A stretch of 64,000 nucleotides of DNA from Lachnospiraceae bacterium (GTDB taxonomy: Bacteria > Bacillota > Clostridia > Lachnospirales > Lachnospiraceae), in the NCBI GenBank assembly GCA_017436865.1, contig JAFSCH010000017.1, forward strand, positions 1 through 64,000. Reading direction: 5' to 3'. A model generated the notes under the pieces. It was not told the DNA's origin. It made no database searches and saw only the letters and a list, made by a program, of their open reading frames with translations. The position numbers and the translations under genes were made by a program. The stretch's first letter is position 1, and each line of letters opens with the position of its first letter. Positions 50,961 through 60,394 of the stretch are shown piece by piece.

Positions 50961-52715
50961 ATGAACATGAAAAACAAGAAGTGTCTATTACTATATATTA
51001 TTTTTATCATAGCAGCATCGATTCCACTTATGAATGATTTTCTCATTCGGGGACATGATATCTATTTTCATCTGATGCGTATCGAAGGACTTGCCCAAGG
51101 GATACAAAACGGGCAATTTCCAGTAAAGATTCAGCCGGTATGGTATGATGACTATGGCTACGCGGTGTCTGTGTTTTATGGTGATTTATTTGTATATTTG
51201 GCAGCGTTTTTGAGATTGCTTGGTTTTTCCTTACAGAATGCGTATAAAGGCTATCTTGTGTTTTGTAACATGGCGACGTTAATGATAGCAGGCTATAGCT
51301 TTGGGAAAATATTTCGAAATCCATATATAGGAGCATTTGGTGGTTTCTTGTATAGTATGTCTGCCTACCGCTTAGTGAATCTCTATACAAGAGGAGCTGT
51401 AGGCGAATATACCGGAATGATGTTTCTGCCTTTACTCATATATGCATGTGTATTGCTTCTGGATGAAGAGAAGAAAAAAGAGAATCTGAAAAAAGGATCT
51501 GTTATTCTTGGAGTTAGCATGGCATGCATTTTGCAGAGTCATATTTTGACAGCAGAGATTGTATGTATGGTACTTGCAGGTGTTGTGATTCTGTATGCGA
51601 AGCGAGTATTTTGTAAGGAAGTATTGTTGGCAGGGATTAAGGCAGTTGCTATTGCACTGGTACTGAGTGCATGGTTCTTGGTTCCTTTTCTTGATTATAT
51701 GCTCTGTGGAGAGTTTAATATAAATAGCATTCGCAACAATGACCTTTTGATTCAACGTCAAGGAGTCTTTCTAACACAAGTATTTGCCATGTTTGATAAT
51801 GCAATTGGCCAAAGTCTTGATTTGAGTGCAGGAACACAGGGAGATTTTGCACAGGGAGTAGGACTCGGACTTATGCTGGCAATTCCTGCGTTACTCGTAT
51901 TGTTCTTCATGGGATATCAGAAAAAGGAAGAAAAGAAAAACCAGAGATTAGCTGTGACAGCGGCATTTGTTTCCCTTGTTATGGTAGGTATGAGTACGAT
52001 TTATTTTCCATGGGATACGTTGTGTAGAATGGCAAAAATTTTTCAATATATTATTGTGAAGATACAGTTCCCTTGGCGATTTACCGGTGTTGCGACAGCG
52101 GTATTGGCATTGCTTTGGTGCGCCGTGGTGTTTTATATCTGGAAGCAATATGGTCAGAAAAAAGCAATCGTATTGGTAGCAGGCGTTGTTTTGGTGATGT
52201 CTTTGTCAGCAGGACATTTTATGGTGGATTTGCTGAATCGAGGACAGAGGATACAGATACATTCTGTTACAGATATGGACAGCTTTGTAGCATCCGGAGA
52301 GGAATATCTTCTAGTAAATACTGTGTTGGATGATTTAAAGCAGGAGAATTTGCTTCATGCTAAGGATATAGAAGTTTCCGACTACATAAAGGCGGGAACA
52401 ACGATAACATTCCATGCTAAGAATGCAGCAGAGCGTGCTGGAAGAATGGAGTTGCCACTTTTGTATTATGAAGGTTATCGTGCGATAGCAACAAGAGAAG
52501 ATGGAACGAATATTCCACTAGAAATATCAGCAGGACAGAACAATGTGGTAAGCATAGAACTGGAAGCAGGTATGGATTGTGACGTTAGAATAGAATTTTG
52601 TGAACCATGGTATTGGAGAATGGCGGAGATGTTTTCTGCCATATCGTTAGTGATAGTAATTTGGTATGGTTATAGTCAGGGAGGAACGACGTGGAAGCGA
52701 AAGCAAAAAGAATAG
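50961..52715 (+). CDS. YfhO/GT-C-like polytopic membrane protein
   Basis: A 584-residue protein with about a dozen hydrophobic segments. The first loop has RGHDIYFHLMRIEGLAQGI, the HDxxFHxxR signature of a GT-C-like membrane family often annotated as 6-pyruvoyl-tetrahydropterin-synthase-related, and later GAVGEYTGMMFLPLL and QFPWRFTGVAT. A soluble domain follows around 440-560. It probably transfers a polyprenyl-linked sugar outside the membrane. Either ATG 50961 or ATG 50967 may be the start. The next gene overlaps it by 25 bases, so translation is probably coupled. Confidence 0.72.
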   Translation: MNMKNKKCLLLYIIFIIAASIPLMNDFLIRGHDIYFHLMRIEGLAQGIQNGQFPVKIQPVWYDDYGYAVSVFYGDLFVYLAAFLRLLGFSLQNAYKGYLVFCNMATLMIAGYSFGKIFRNPYIGAFGGFLYSMSAYRLVNLYTRGAVGEYTGMMFLPLLIYACVLLLDEEKKKENLKKGSVILGVSMACILQSHILTAEIVCMVLAGVVILYAKRVFCKEVLLAGIKAVAIALVLSAWFLVPFLDYMLCGEFNINSIRNNDLLIQRQGVFLTQVFAMFDNAIGQSLDLSAGTQGDFAQGVGLGLMLAIPALLVLFFMGYQKKEEKKNQRLAVTAAFVSLVMVGMSTIYFPWDTLCRMAKIFQYIIVKIQFPWRFTGVATAVLALLWCAVVFYIWKQYGQKKAIVLVAGVVLVMSLSAGHFMVDLLNRGQRIQIHSVTDMDSFVASGEEYLLVNTVLDDLKQENLLHAKDIEVSDYIKAGTTITFHAKNAAERAGRMELPLLYYEGYRAIATREDGTNIPLEISAGQNNVVSIELEAGMDCDVRIEFCEPWYWRMAEMFSAISLVIVIWYGYSQGGTTWKRKQKE

Positions 52716-53857
52716 GCGAGATTTGCTTTTGGATTGCATTATTCATAGAGCTTATTATCGTGATTGTTGATAAAAGTGCATATTTGAACCCGTATGAAAG
52801 TCAGTTATTTCGTATCACCTTTTTGTTATTCGGAATCAAGCTGATAACGACAAAATATACCATGAAGGAATGGATTTGTATCGCTATTGTTGGAGTGATT
52901 GCGGCATGTTCTTACTTTATCAACGAGAAGGATGAGGCAGTACGTTCTGTTGTATTCATTGCTTCCTGCAAAGGGATATCATTAAATAAAAATATCAAGG
53001 TTATCTTCTATGTTACTATGATAGGCTGTATGGCATTAATTTTGCTGTCGGTGACAGGTATTTTTGGTGCAATGTCAGTAACAGCGGACTATGGAAGAGA
53101 AGCGATAGAGACAAGATATACACTTGGAATGGGACATCCGAATGCATTGCATTGTATGATTTGGATGGTGATTACCTTGGCGATGTATGCCTATGATAGC
53201 TCCATGAAGTGGTACCACTATTTGTTGTGTATGATCATTAACATAGCTACCTATCTGTTAACCAATTCGAATACAGGTATGATGCTTGCTACAGTGATGA
53301 TTTTGGGAGTTGTTGTATTGCATTATATTCCGCTGTTGCAGAAGGCATCATGGGTGTATGTTGCGGGCGCAATGGTTGTTATTGCATGCATAGGATTTTC
53401 GGTATATGGAGCTTATGCAGGGAATGGCTGGAATGACAGTAATACCTTCATGTATAAGCTGGATAAAGTGTTAAATGGACGTTATGAGTATTGCTACAAG
53501 GTAGAGGCAGCGAGACTTTCCAATTGGAAGATTTTCGCAGCGCCAGAGAACACAGAGTATTTTGACGCAGGATTTGTAAGGGCATTTTATTGGTATGGTA
53601 TTATTCCCGGAATCTTATATGGATTGATGCATATATATCTAATCTGGCAAAGCTTCAAGCATAAGGATTATGTGTTGTTGGTTATGGTTGTTGCATTTGC
53701 TGTTTATCATTTGATGGAGGCACATTTTGTGTCGGTATATTTACTTAGAAATTATTTACTAGTATGCATGGGATATTATTGGTATCAGCCATTTATGGAA
53801 TATCAGGAATCAGCAGGGTACTTTTGGCAGATAAAGAAACTCTTAGGAAAGGCATAG
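52691..53857 (+). CDS. Wzy-like polysaccharide polymerase
   Basis: A 388-residue protein with about ten membrane helices and a periplasmic-type loop near residues 240-300. GMGHPNALHCMIWMV, LLTNSNTGMMLATVMIL and a late FYWYGIIPGILYGLMHIYL resemble the O-antigen polymerase group, where conserved His/Asn and Arg residues lie in such positions. It would join repeat units outside the membrane. The start is GTG 52691, inside the upstream gene, with GGAGG eight bases before. It is the second polymerase-like protein in the window, after the large one at 8912. Wzy proteins diverge strongly, so the call rests on topology and a few motifs. Confidence 0.7.
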   Translation: MEAKAKRIGEICFWIALFIELIIVIVDKSAYLNPYESQLFRITFLLFGIKLITTKYTMKEWICIAIVGVIAACSYFINEKDEAVRSVVFIASCKGISLNKNIKVIFYVTMIGCMALILLSVTGIFGAMSVTADYGREAIETRYTLGMGHPNALHCMIWMVITLAMYAYDSSMKWYHYLLCMIINIATYLLTNSNTGMMLATVMILGVVVLHYIPLLQKASWVYVAGAMVVIACIGFSVYGAYAGNGWNDSNTFMYKLDKVLNGRYEYCYKVEAARLSNWKIFAAPENTEYFDAGFVRAFYWYGIIPGILYGLMHIYLIWQSFKHKDYVLLVMVVAFAVYHLMEAHFVSVYLLRNYLLVCMGYYWYQPFMEYQESAGYFWQIKKLLGKA

Positions 53858-53860
53858 AGC

Positions 53861-54679
53861 ATGAAGTTAGTAAGTGTTGTAGTTTTATCCTATCGTTCGG
53901 CAGAAACGATGATAGAAACCTTGGACAGTATTAAGAGTCAAACATATCCGAATATTGAACTCATTATTACGGACGATTGTTCACCGGATGAATCAGTGGA
54001 GGTAGCAAAACGTTGGATTGATGCAAATCAAGGATGTCTGACGGCAATAAAGCTTGTTACAGCAGAACAGAATACGGGTATTCCGGGGAATATTAACAGA
54101 GCCTTAGAGCAGGCAACAGGAGACTACCTAAAACTGATAGCAGCAGATGACTATATGACAGAAGATGCCATTCAGGAATATGTTTCTTTTTGTGAGCAGA
54201 ATCCTAAAGCGATTCCGATTGCAAAAGTGCATCTTTTTGCGGATGAGGAAGCAGATTTTAGCGACGTGCAGGGATATTGTGACCGATGCTATGCATTTGC
54301 CAAAAAGGATTATAAAGAACAGTATGAAATGTTATTAATGCAGAATCGCATTGTAGCACCATCTGGTTCGTTTTATCCGATGCAGCTTATCAGGGAATGT
54401 GGTGGATATGATGAACATTATCGCTGGTTCGAGGATTATCCAATGAACTTAAAGGTTATGCATAAGGGGTATCGTTGCGGATTGATTGATAAAGAGTTAG
54501 TATATTATAGAATGTCTGCAAAGTCGATTACCTCATCTCAGCAGCTACGATTGAAGAAAACAGAGATGACGCTGTTCTTCCGACAGAAGTTCTGGTATAT
54601 GTGGGAAGCAGGTATGGGCTGGGAAGCAGTGAAGCAGATGAAGTATTGGATTAAAATAGCGAGGATGAAGGAAGCATAA
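53861..54679 (+). CDS. GT2 glycosyltransferase
   Basis: A 272-residue GT-A enzyme: VSVVVLSYRSAETMIETLDS, IITDDCSPDESVEVAKRW, NTGIPGNINRALEQATGDYL and the metal-binding LIAADDYMTEDA near residue 95. APSGSFYPMQLIRECGGYDE and WFEDYPMNLKVMHKGY cover the acceptor region. It begins three bases after the Wzy-like stop, with GGAAAGG inside that gene. Specificity unknown. Confidence 0.86.
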   Translation: MKLVSVVVLSYRSAETMIETLDSIKSQTYPNIELIITDDCSPDESVEVAKRWIDANQGCLTAIKLVTAEQNTGIPGNINRALEQATGDYLKLIAADDYMTEDAIQEYVSFCEQNPKAIPIAKVHLFADEEADFSDVQGYCDRCYAFAKKDYKEQYEMLLMQNRIVAPSGSFYPMQLIRECGGYDEHYRWFEDYPMNLKVMHKGYRCGLIDKELVYYRMSAKSITSSQQLRLKKTEMTLFFRQKFWYMWEAGMGWEAVKQMKYWIKIARMKEA

Positions 54680-54682
54680 TCT

Positions 54683-55849
54683 ATGAATATTGTAATTATT
54701 CCAGCGTTTTTTCAAACTAAGAACAGACCTACTCTTGGAAGTTTTTTCCTTGATCAGGCAAAAGCATTAAAAAGAGCAGGACATCAGGTGAGTATTTTAT
54801 ATTGTGATACTTATTCAGTGAAATGCATACAAGAATGGGTGCGCTATGAAGAAGATAGTGTATCTCAGATAAAGGGCATACAAATATATCGTAGCAAGTG
54901 TTTTTGTCCGTTAAAACATGGTATAGAAGGACATAAAGAAGCGTTTGCTAAAGGTATCGAAAAGCTTTGGAGTAAATATATGAAGAAGGAAAGCGTGGAT
55001 ATTATCCACGCTCATTGTTGTGTCTGGGCTGGCTATGCAGCAAGGAAGCTTTCAGAGAAAACAAAGATTCCTTATGTAGTTACCGAGCATGCAACGCTTT
55101 TTCAGCTACATAAGAATGAAATCAGCGTGACGAATAATGCTGTTATTGCAGAGGTGTTTCAAAAGGCAGCAAAGGTTATCTGTGTTAGTAGAGCCTTTGC
55201 AAAGCTGTTGGATGATTATACATCAAATATCGAAGTGATTGGAAATGTTGTGGATTGTGAGCAGTTTCAAGTAAAGGAGACGAACAAAGAAGCGGTTCGG
55301 CTTTTAACCGTCTGTTATATGGAAGAAGAAGCTCAATTGTACAAAAAAGGAATGGATATTCTGATTAAAGCATGGGCGAAAGTGTCTGCAAAGTATCCAC
55401 AGGCAAAACTAATCATTGGTGGTGGTGGAAAATCATTAGAAAAAGTAGTAGAATGGACGAGGGAATATCAGGTTACAGAAAAAGTAGAGTTTCTAGGGGC
55501 ATTAACTAGACAACAGGTAGTAGAACAGATGCAGATGTGTGACTGCTTCGTGTTGCCAAGCCGATATGAAACGTTTGGAGTGGTATATATCGAAGCAATG
55601 GCTTGTGGAAAGCCTGTAATCGCGGTTGCAAACGGTGGTCCGGATGATTTTGTCCATGAATTCAACGGCATACTGATTCAGCCAGAGCAGGAAGAAGAAC
55701 TGGTGCAGGCGTTAGATAAGATGATAACAGCTATTGAAAAAAAGGACGCTACCTATCAGCCGGAGCGAATAGCAGCTTATGTGGAAGAGAAGTTTTCCTA
55801 TAGAGCGATTGCAGAACAGTTGGAAAAAGTATATCAAAATATATTATAA
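54683..55849 (+). CDS. GT4 glycosyltransferase
   Basis: A 388-residue GT-B enzyme. The acceptor domain has IPAFFQTKNRPTLGSFFLDQ and IIHAHCCVWAGYAARKL with PYVVTEHATLF; the donor domain has KLIIGGGGKSLEKVVEWT and VLPSRYETFGVVYIEAMACG followed by VANGGPDDFV. It is closely packed with the GT2 genes on both sides (3 and 12 bases). Donor not determinable. Confidence 0.87.
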   Translation: MNIVIIPAFFQTKNRPTLGSFFLDQAKALKRAGHQVSILYCDTYSVKCIQEWVRYEEDSVSQIKGIQIYRSKCFCPLKHGIEGHKEAFAKGIEKLWSKYMKKESVDIIHAHCCVWAGYAARKLSEKTKIPYVVTEHATLFQLHKNEISVTNNAVIAEVFQKAAKVICVSRAFAKLLDDYTSNIEVIGNVVDCEQFQVKETNKEAVRLLTVCYMEEEAQLYKKGMDILIKAWAKVSAKYPQAKLIIGGGGKSLEKVVEWTREYQVTEKVEFLGALTRQQVVEQMQMCDCFVLPSRYETFGVVYIEAMACGKPVIAVANGGPDDFVHEFNGILIQPEQEEELVQALDKMITAIEKKDATYQPERIAAYVEEKFSYRAIAEQLEKVYQNIL

Positions 55850-55861
55850 GGAAGAACGAAC

Positions 55862-56590
55862 ATGCAGGAAATCTTAGTATCCGTGTTAACACCGTGCTAT
55901 AATAGTGCAAAAACAATAGAAAAAACATTAGAGTGCATCGAAAAGCAGACCTATCAAAATATTGAGTATATCATTGTGGACGGTGGTTCGACCGATGATA
56001 CACGAAACATCATAGAAAAGCATCGGAGTAGATTGCCGGAGCGATTTACTCTTATTTCAGAGAAGGATAATGGAATCTATGATGCCATGAATAAGGGAAT
56101 CGGACTTGCGAGTGGTGAACTGATTGGCATTGTAAATAGTGATGATTGGTATGAGGCGGATACGATAGAGCAGATTGTAAAGCATTATCAAGGAAATGCA
56201 AAGGAAGTTGTATACGGTATGCAACGTACCTTTCTAAATGGTAAGGAGAAAGCAACCTTCATCTATCATCATGATTTTTTACCGGAGCAGATGATTACGC
56301 ATCCGACTTGTTTTGTGACAAAGGAAGCATATCAGGAGCTTGGTGTGTTTGACTTGAAGTATCGGTCTGCGGCTGATTATGACCTCATGTTACGCTTTTA
56401 TGAATCAAAAAAAGTAACATTTACACCTGTTTACCGAGTATTGTCTAATTTTCAGCTTGGCGGTATGTCGAGCAGTCAGGTGGGAGTTCGGGAGAATGCC
56501 ACGATACGATATGAAAGAGGGTTCATGTCGAAGAAGAAATATCGTTTTGTCATGATAAAGAGCAGAATTTATGAGTGGCTTCATGGTTAA
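55862..56590 (+). CDS. GT2 glycosyltransferase (WcaA-like)
   Basis: A 242-residue GT-A enzyme, shorter than its neighbours: VSVLTPCYNSAKTIEKTLEC, IIVDGGSTDDTRNIIEKH, KDNGIYDAMNKGIGLASGEL and the metal-binding IVNSDDWYEADT near residue 92, then MITHPTCFVTKEAYQELG and SAADYDLMLRF. These are the motifs of the WcaA/colanic-acid type branch. AAGGAAG precedes ATG 55862. Sugar unknown. Confidence 0.86.
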   Translation: MQEILVSVLTPCYNSAKTIEKTLECIEKQTYQNIEYIIVDGGSTDDTRNIIEKHRSRLPERFTLISEKDNGIYDAMNKGIGLASGELIGIVNSDDWYEADTIEQIVKHYQGNAKEVVYGMQRTFLNGKEKATFIYHHDFLPEQMITHPTCFVTKEAYQELGVFDLKYRSAADYDLMLRFYESKKVTFTPVYRVLSNFQLGGMSSSQVGVRENATIRYERGFMSKKKYRFVMIKSRIYEWLHG

Positions 56591-56628
56591 TAAGAAATTG
56601 ATAGTTGTTTAGTAGTATAAGGGATATT

Positions 56629-57753
56629 ATGGATAAGAAACTAAGAATAGCAGTAATTTCATTGAATACAGAAGAAAAGAATCTCAGTCAATATTATAAT
56701 TCACAGGCGGAAGGGTTAGCGAAGGCATTTGCAAGAGCTGGTCATGATGCGATTGTATATCATTTGATTCCTGATTTAGAGCAGGAAGTCGAGATTGTAC
56801 AGAAAAGTGGGATTACCGCAGAATATCATAAATGTAAGCACATGGGAAAGCATGCCTTTCCTGACTATAATAAGTTAGATAAGGAAAGAGATTGTTATAT
56901 TACCGCATCGGATAATTATATTGCATTAAGAAGCTTTGCTAAGTGGTGTAAGAAGAATCAGATACTATGTTTACCATATATTGGTGTGGTACGAAGCAAT
57001 AACGCTTCGCCTTGGAAGAAAAAACTAGTTGACATGTTGTGTAATAACGTACCATATTATAAGAAGAATCCTACCATAGTAAAGACACCCGCTTTGGCAG
57101 AATATTTGAACAGCTACGGTGCAGGAGATAATGTACACGTTGTTCCTGTGGGACTGGACACAGAGCTATTAAAACAGGATTATGCGGATTATCCAGTAGA
57201 AGAGTTAAAAAAGAACTGGGGATATACCAAGGATGATAAAGTGATTTTATTCGTCGGACGTATGACAGCAGAGAAACAGCCTGTTAAAATGATAGAGATT
57301 TTCCAAAAGCTTTACAACAAGGATACAAACTATCGATTGCTGATGGTAGGACAGGGAGAATTACTTGAGGAAGTAGAGCAGGAGATTAATAAAAAAGAGC
57401 TTAACACTGTTGTGAAAATTCATAAGAAGGTTCCTAATGATAGAATGTGGGAACTGTATCGCTTAGCAGAGTGTTATGTAAACCTGAATACGCATGAGAT
57501 ATTTGGAATGGCTATTTTGGAAGCGATGTATTATGAAAATGTGGTAGTTGCATTAAGAGCACCGGGACCGGAGCTGATTATTGAAAATGAAAGCATGGGA
57601 TATCTTTGTGAGGATGAAGAAAGTCTTATTCAGCGAGTGTTGACAGCTGACAAGAATGTCTTAGGAAAGTATGCTCATAAAAGCATTGAAGAATGCTTTT
57701 TGTGGAAAAAGTCAGCAGAGAAGATGGATGAGATTATACAGAAATATAGATAA
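56629..57753 (+). CDS. GT4 glycosyltransferase
   Basis: A 374-residue GT-B enzyme. [21 protein letters not shown] opens the acceptor domain; [21 protein letters not shown] starts the donor domain, and [21 protein letters not shown] is the donor-binding region (the usual E-x7-E spacing is kept). ATG 56629 is chosen, with AAGGG five bases upstream; a TTG at 56605 is in frame but lacks a site. It precedes the FdtB-like gene by 21 bases. Confidence 0.84.
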   Translation: MDKKLRIAVISLNTEEKNLSQYYNSQAEGLAKAFARAGHDAIVYHLIPDLEQEVEIVQKSGITAEYHKCKHMGKHAFPDYNKLDKERDCYITASDNYIALRSFAKWCKKNQILCLPYIGVVRSNNASPWKKKLVDMLCNNVPYYKKNPTIVKTPALAEYLNSYGAGDNVHVVPVGLDTELLKQDYADYPVEELKKNWGYTKDDKVILFVGRMTAEKQPVKMIEIFQKLYNKDTNYRLLMVGQGELLEEVEQEINKKELNTVVKIHKKVPNDRMWELYRLAECYVNLNTHEIFGMAILEAMYYENVVVALRAPGPELIIENESMGYLCEDEESLIQRVLTADKNVLGKYAHKSIEECFLWKKSAEKMDEIIQKYR

Positions 57754-57774
57754 ACGCAGAAAGGTAAAAGGAAA

Positions 57775-58866
57775 ATGCAGATAAAATGTAATGTACTAGA
57801 CAGACAATTTCAGATGTACCAACAGGAATATGAAGAAGCAGCTCTGCGTGTACTTCGTTCAGGGTGGTATATTCTTGGAAATGAAGTAAAGCAGTTTGAA
57901 GAAGAATTTGCAGCATACACAGGAAGAAAATACTGTGTAGGACTCAATTCTGGTTTGGATGCACTCATTATGTCAGTGCGTGCACTTGGAATTGGAGAGG
58001 GCGATGAAGTCATTGTTCAGGCCAATACTTATATTGCAACCGTACTAGGCATTACAGAAAATGGAGCTACACCAGTGTTCGTAGAACCAGATGAGTACTT
58101 TAACCTTGATGCAGAGAGAATAGAAGCAGCGATTACAGATAAGACAAAAGCGATTATGGTAGTTCATCTATATGGACAAGCTAGCAATATGAATCGTATT
58201 GTAGAGATTGCAAACCAATACCATCTTCCCATTATTGAGGACTGTGCACAGTCTCATGGTGCATGCTTTGATGGAAAAATGACCGGAACATTTGGTGTTT
58301 CTGGTTGTTTTAGCTTCTATCCGACTAAGAATTTAGGTGCTTTTGGAGATGCAGGTGCTATTGTAACAGATGATAAAGAATTTGCAGACAGGATTCGTAT
58401 GATGCGTAATTATGGCAGCAGGATTAAGTATGTAAATGAGATAGAAGGAATCAATTCCAGACTAGATGAGATGCAGGCAGCATTGTTGCGAGTGAAGTTA
58501 ACTCATATGCAGGAATTGAACGATGAGAGAAAGGTATTAGGAGAACGCTACACCAAGGGAATACACAATGATAAGCTTATTAAACCGGAAATTAGAGAAC
58601 AAGCAGATAGTGTATTTCATCAATACGTTATTCGTTGCTCAGAAAGAGAGAAGCTTCAAAAATATTTAGAAGAACAAGGAATTCAGACACAGATTCATTA
58701 TCCAATACCACCGCATCTAGCAGAGTGCTATCAGCAGATGGGGTATAAGGTGGGAGATTATCCAATTACGGAACAGTATGCAAATGAAGTATTGAGTTTG
58801 CCGCTTTATACAGGAATGACTTTGGAAGAGCAGGATTATGTGATTGAGAAGTTGAATGAGTTTTGA
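57775..58866 (+). CDS. fdtB: dTDP-3-amino-3,6-dideoxyhexose transaminase (FdtB/QdtB type)
   Basis: A 363-residue DegT-family PLP aminotransferase. LDRQFQMYQQEYEEAALRVL and RSGWYILGNEVKQFEEEFA are typical of the FdtB/QdtB group; GLNSGLDALIMSVRALGIG, EDCAQSHGACFDG (cofactor Asp) and the PLP Lys185 in SFYPTKNLGAFGDAG follow. It should aminate the 3-keto sugar made by an FdtA-type isomerase, which is encoded two genes downstream, giving dTDP-3-amino-3,6-dideoxy-galactose or -glucose. It is the third DegT aminotransferase of the window. Confidence 0.9.
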   Translation: MQIKCNVLDRQFQMYQQEYEEAALRVLRSGWYILGNEVKQFEEEFAAYTGRKYCVGLNSGLDALIMSVRALGIGEGDEVIVQANTYIATVLGITENGATPVFVEPDEYFNLDAERIEAAITDKTKAIMVVHLYGQASNMNRIVEIANQYHLPIIEDCAQSHGACFDGKMTGTFGVSGCFSFYPTKNLGAFGDAGAIVTDDKEFADRIRMMRNYGSRIKYVNEIEGINSRLDEMQAALLRVKLTHMQELNDERKVLGERYTKGIHNDKLIKPEIREQADSVFHQYVIRCSEREKLQKYLEEQGIQTQIHYPIPPHLAECYQQMGYKVGDYPITEQYANEVLSLPLYTGMTLEEQDYVIEKLNEF

Positions 58867-58897
58867 TAATGAAGAAATAAAGGGTGGTATATAGCTA

Positions 58898-59938
58898 ATG
58901 ACGGGGAAAACAAAAGAGAAAATATATTTAAAATGGCTTGATGCAGCAAAGGGAATAGCGATACTCGCAGTACTTGTTGATCATTTAGGTGGAATATTAT
59001 ATTCGAATACAATGATATCTGTGTGTTCTTATTTTTCAGTGACAGTTTTCGTGTTTTTAGCGGGCATAACTTCATATTATTCAAGTGAAAGACACAAAGA
59101 AGATGATAGTAAGAACGAGATAATAAGAAAAGTAAAAGGTATATTTATACCTTATATTATTGCTACAGGTGTATATCAAGTAGTGATAAATAGGAGGTTT
59201 GATTTATTTGATTGTTTGTCTCATATAATCAAATTTAACAGTACGCCACCGTTTTATTTTGTTGTATTTTACATTCAGTTGATGATAATTAGTCCGTATA
59301 TATATAGATTAATAAATCATTGGAAAACGAAAATTGCCCATGGAATAATACTCGTTTTGACCATTATAATCTCGATAATATGTATAAGATATACATTTAT
59401 TCTAGATGTATGGGGAGGCGGAAAATATTTATTTGGAGGAAGTTATTTATTTGTATTTTTACTTGGTGAGATGTCAGCTCATTATGGACTTCCTTTACAG
59501 AAGAAAAGAAATGTTGTAAAAACTATAATGGCAGTCGGTGCAGTAATTATATGTATGATATGGCTGGGACTGTATCGATTTAAACTGGATAATATTATAA
59601 AAGAACCATTTGGTGAAGGAGTGAATCCCCCTGGTGTGACATTGATGCTTTACGGCGGATGTATAGTTATAGCATTACAGTATATTTTCTCGTATATTGA
59701 AATTAGTAAGAGTATAGTATTGAGAGTCATTTATGATAATTTGTCTTTTATAGGGAATTATTCATTATATATATTCTTGTATCATAAGGTAGTATTGGAC
59801 TATTTTCTGATTCGTATTAATATTTCGAATGTGTGGATGAAAAGAGTTATATATATAGTTGCTATGATAGGAATTCCAATTTTAATAAAGAAAGTTGTAG
59901 ATAAAATATACATGCAAATGAAAGAGGTAAAGATATGA
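58898..59938 (+). CDS. Acyltransferase family 3 membrane protein
   Basis: A 346-residue polytopic protein with the family start KWLDAAKGIAILAVLVDHLGG (conserved His), TVFVFLAGITSYYS, and a C-terminal SFIGNYSLYIFLYHKVV, and about ten hydrophobic segments. It would O-acylate a sugar, probably using acetyl-CoA from the cytosol. The gene is inserted between fdtB and fdtA and is AT-rich: 14 G+C in the 60-base line at 59341. Its stop overlaps the fdtA start. It is the second protein of this family in the window; the first (at 1299) is not close in sequence. Confidence 0.82.
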   Translation: MTGKTKEKIYLKWLDAAKGIAILAVLVDHLGGILYSNTMISVCSYFSVTVFVFLAGITSYYSSERHKEDDSKNEIIRKVKGIFIPYIIATGVYQVVINRRFDLFDCLSHIIKFNSTPPFYFVVFYIQLMIISPYIYRLINHWKTKIAHGIILVLTIIISIICIRYTFILDVWGGGKYLFGGSYLFVFLLGEMSAHYGLPLQKKRNVVKTIMAVGAVIICMIWLGLYRFKLDNIIKEPFGEGVNPPGVTLMLYGGCIVIALQYIFSYIEISKSIVLRVIYDNLSFIGNYSLYIFLYHKVVLDYFLIRINISNVWMKRVIYIVAMIGIPILIKKVVDKIYMQMKEVKI

Positions 59939-60351
59939 TAAATAAGTGTAAATTATTGTCCTTTGATGAAAAAGGGGATGTGCGTGGTCATTTGGTTATT
60001 ATTGAGGGGAAAAAGGATATTCCATTTGATATAAAGCGAGTATTTTATATCTATGGTTCTGATAAAGATGTAATACGTGGCAGACATGCCAATTTTAATT
60101 CAGAATTTGTCTTGATTAATGTAGCCGGAACATCTAAGGTAAAAGTAGATGATGGAACAAATCAGAAAGTATTCAACTTGGACAGACCACATATCGGAAT
60201 CTATCTGCCTAAGCTTGTATGGAAGGATATGTATGACTTTTCGGAGGATTCTGTATTGTTAGTGCTTGCAAGTGAGCACTATGATGCGAATGAATATATT
60301 AGAGATTATGATGAGTATCTTGAAGTAATAAAAGAATATAAAAAGAATTAG
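59935..60351 (+). CDS. fdtA: dTDP-4-keto-6-deoxyglucose 3,4-ketoisomerase (FdtA/QdtA-like cupin)
   Basis: A 138-residue cupin of the FdtA/WxcM-like family: LLSFDEKGDVRGHLVIIEG, IPFDIKRVFYIYGS, GIYLPKLVWKDMYDFSEDSVLLVLAS. Family enzymes move the keto group from C4 to C3 of dTDP-4-keto-6-deoxyglucose, providing the substrate of FdtB. The active-site stretch reads RGRHANFNSEFVLINV: His51 is kept, but position 53, a second His (RGxHAH) in the Aneurinibacillus enzyme, is Asn. The length is normal. ATG 59935 overlaps the acyltransferase stop (ATGA), implying coupling. Confidence 0.85.
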   Translation: MINKCKLLSFDEKGDVRGHLVIIEGKKDIPFDIKRVFYIYGSDKDVIRGRHANFNSEFVLINVAGTSKVKVDDGTNQKVFNLDRPHIGIYLPKLVWKDMYDFSEDSVLLVLASEHYDANEYIRDYDEYLEVIKEYKKN

Positions 60352-60394
60352 AAGATGTTTGGACATTGAGAATAGTATGGAAGGTGGATGCTTT

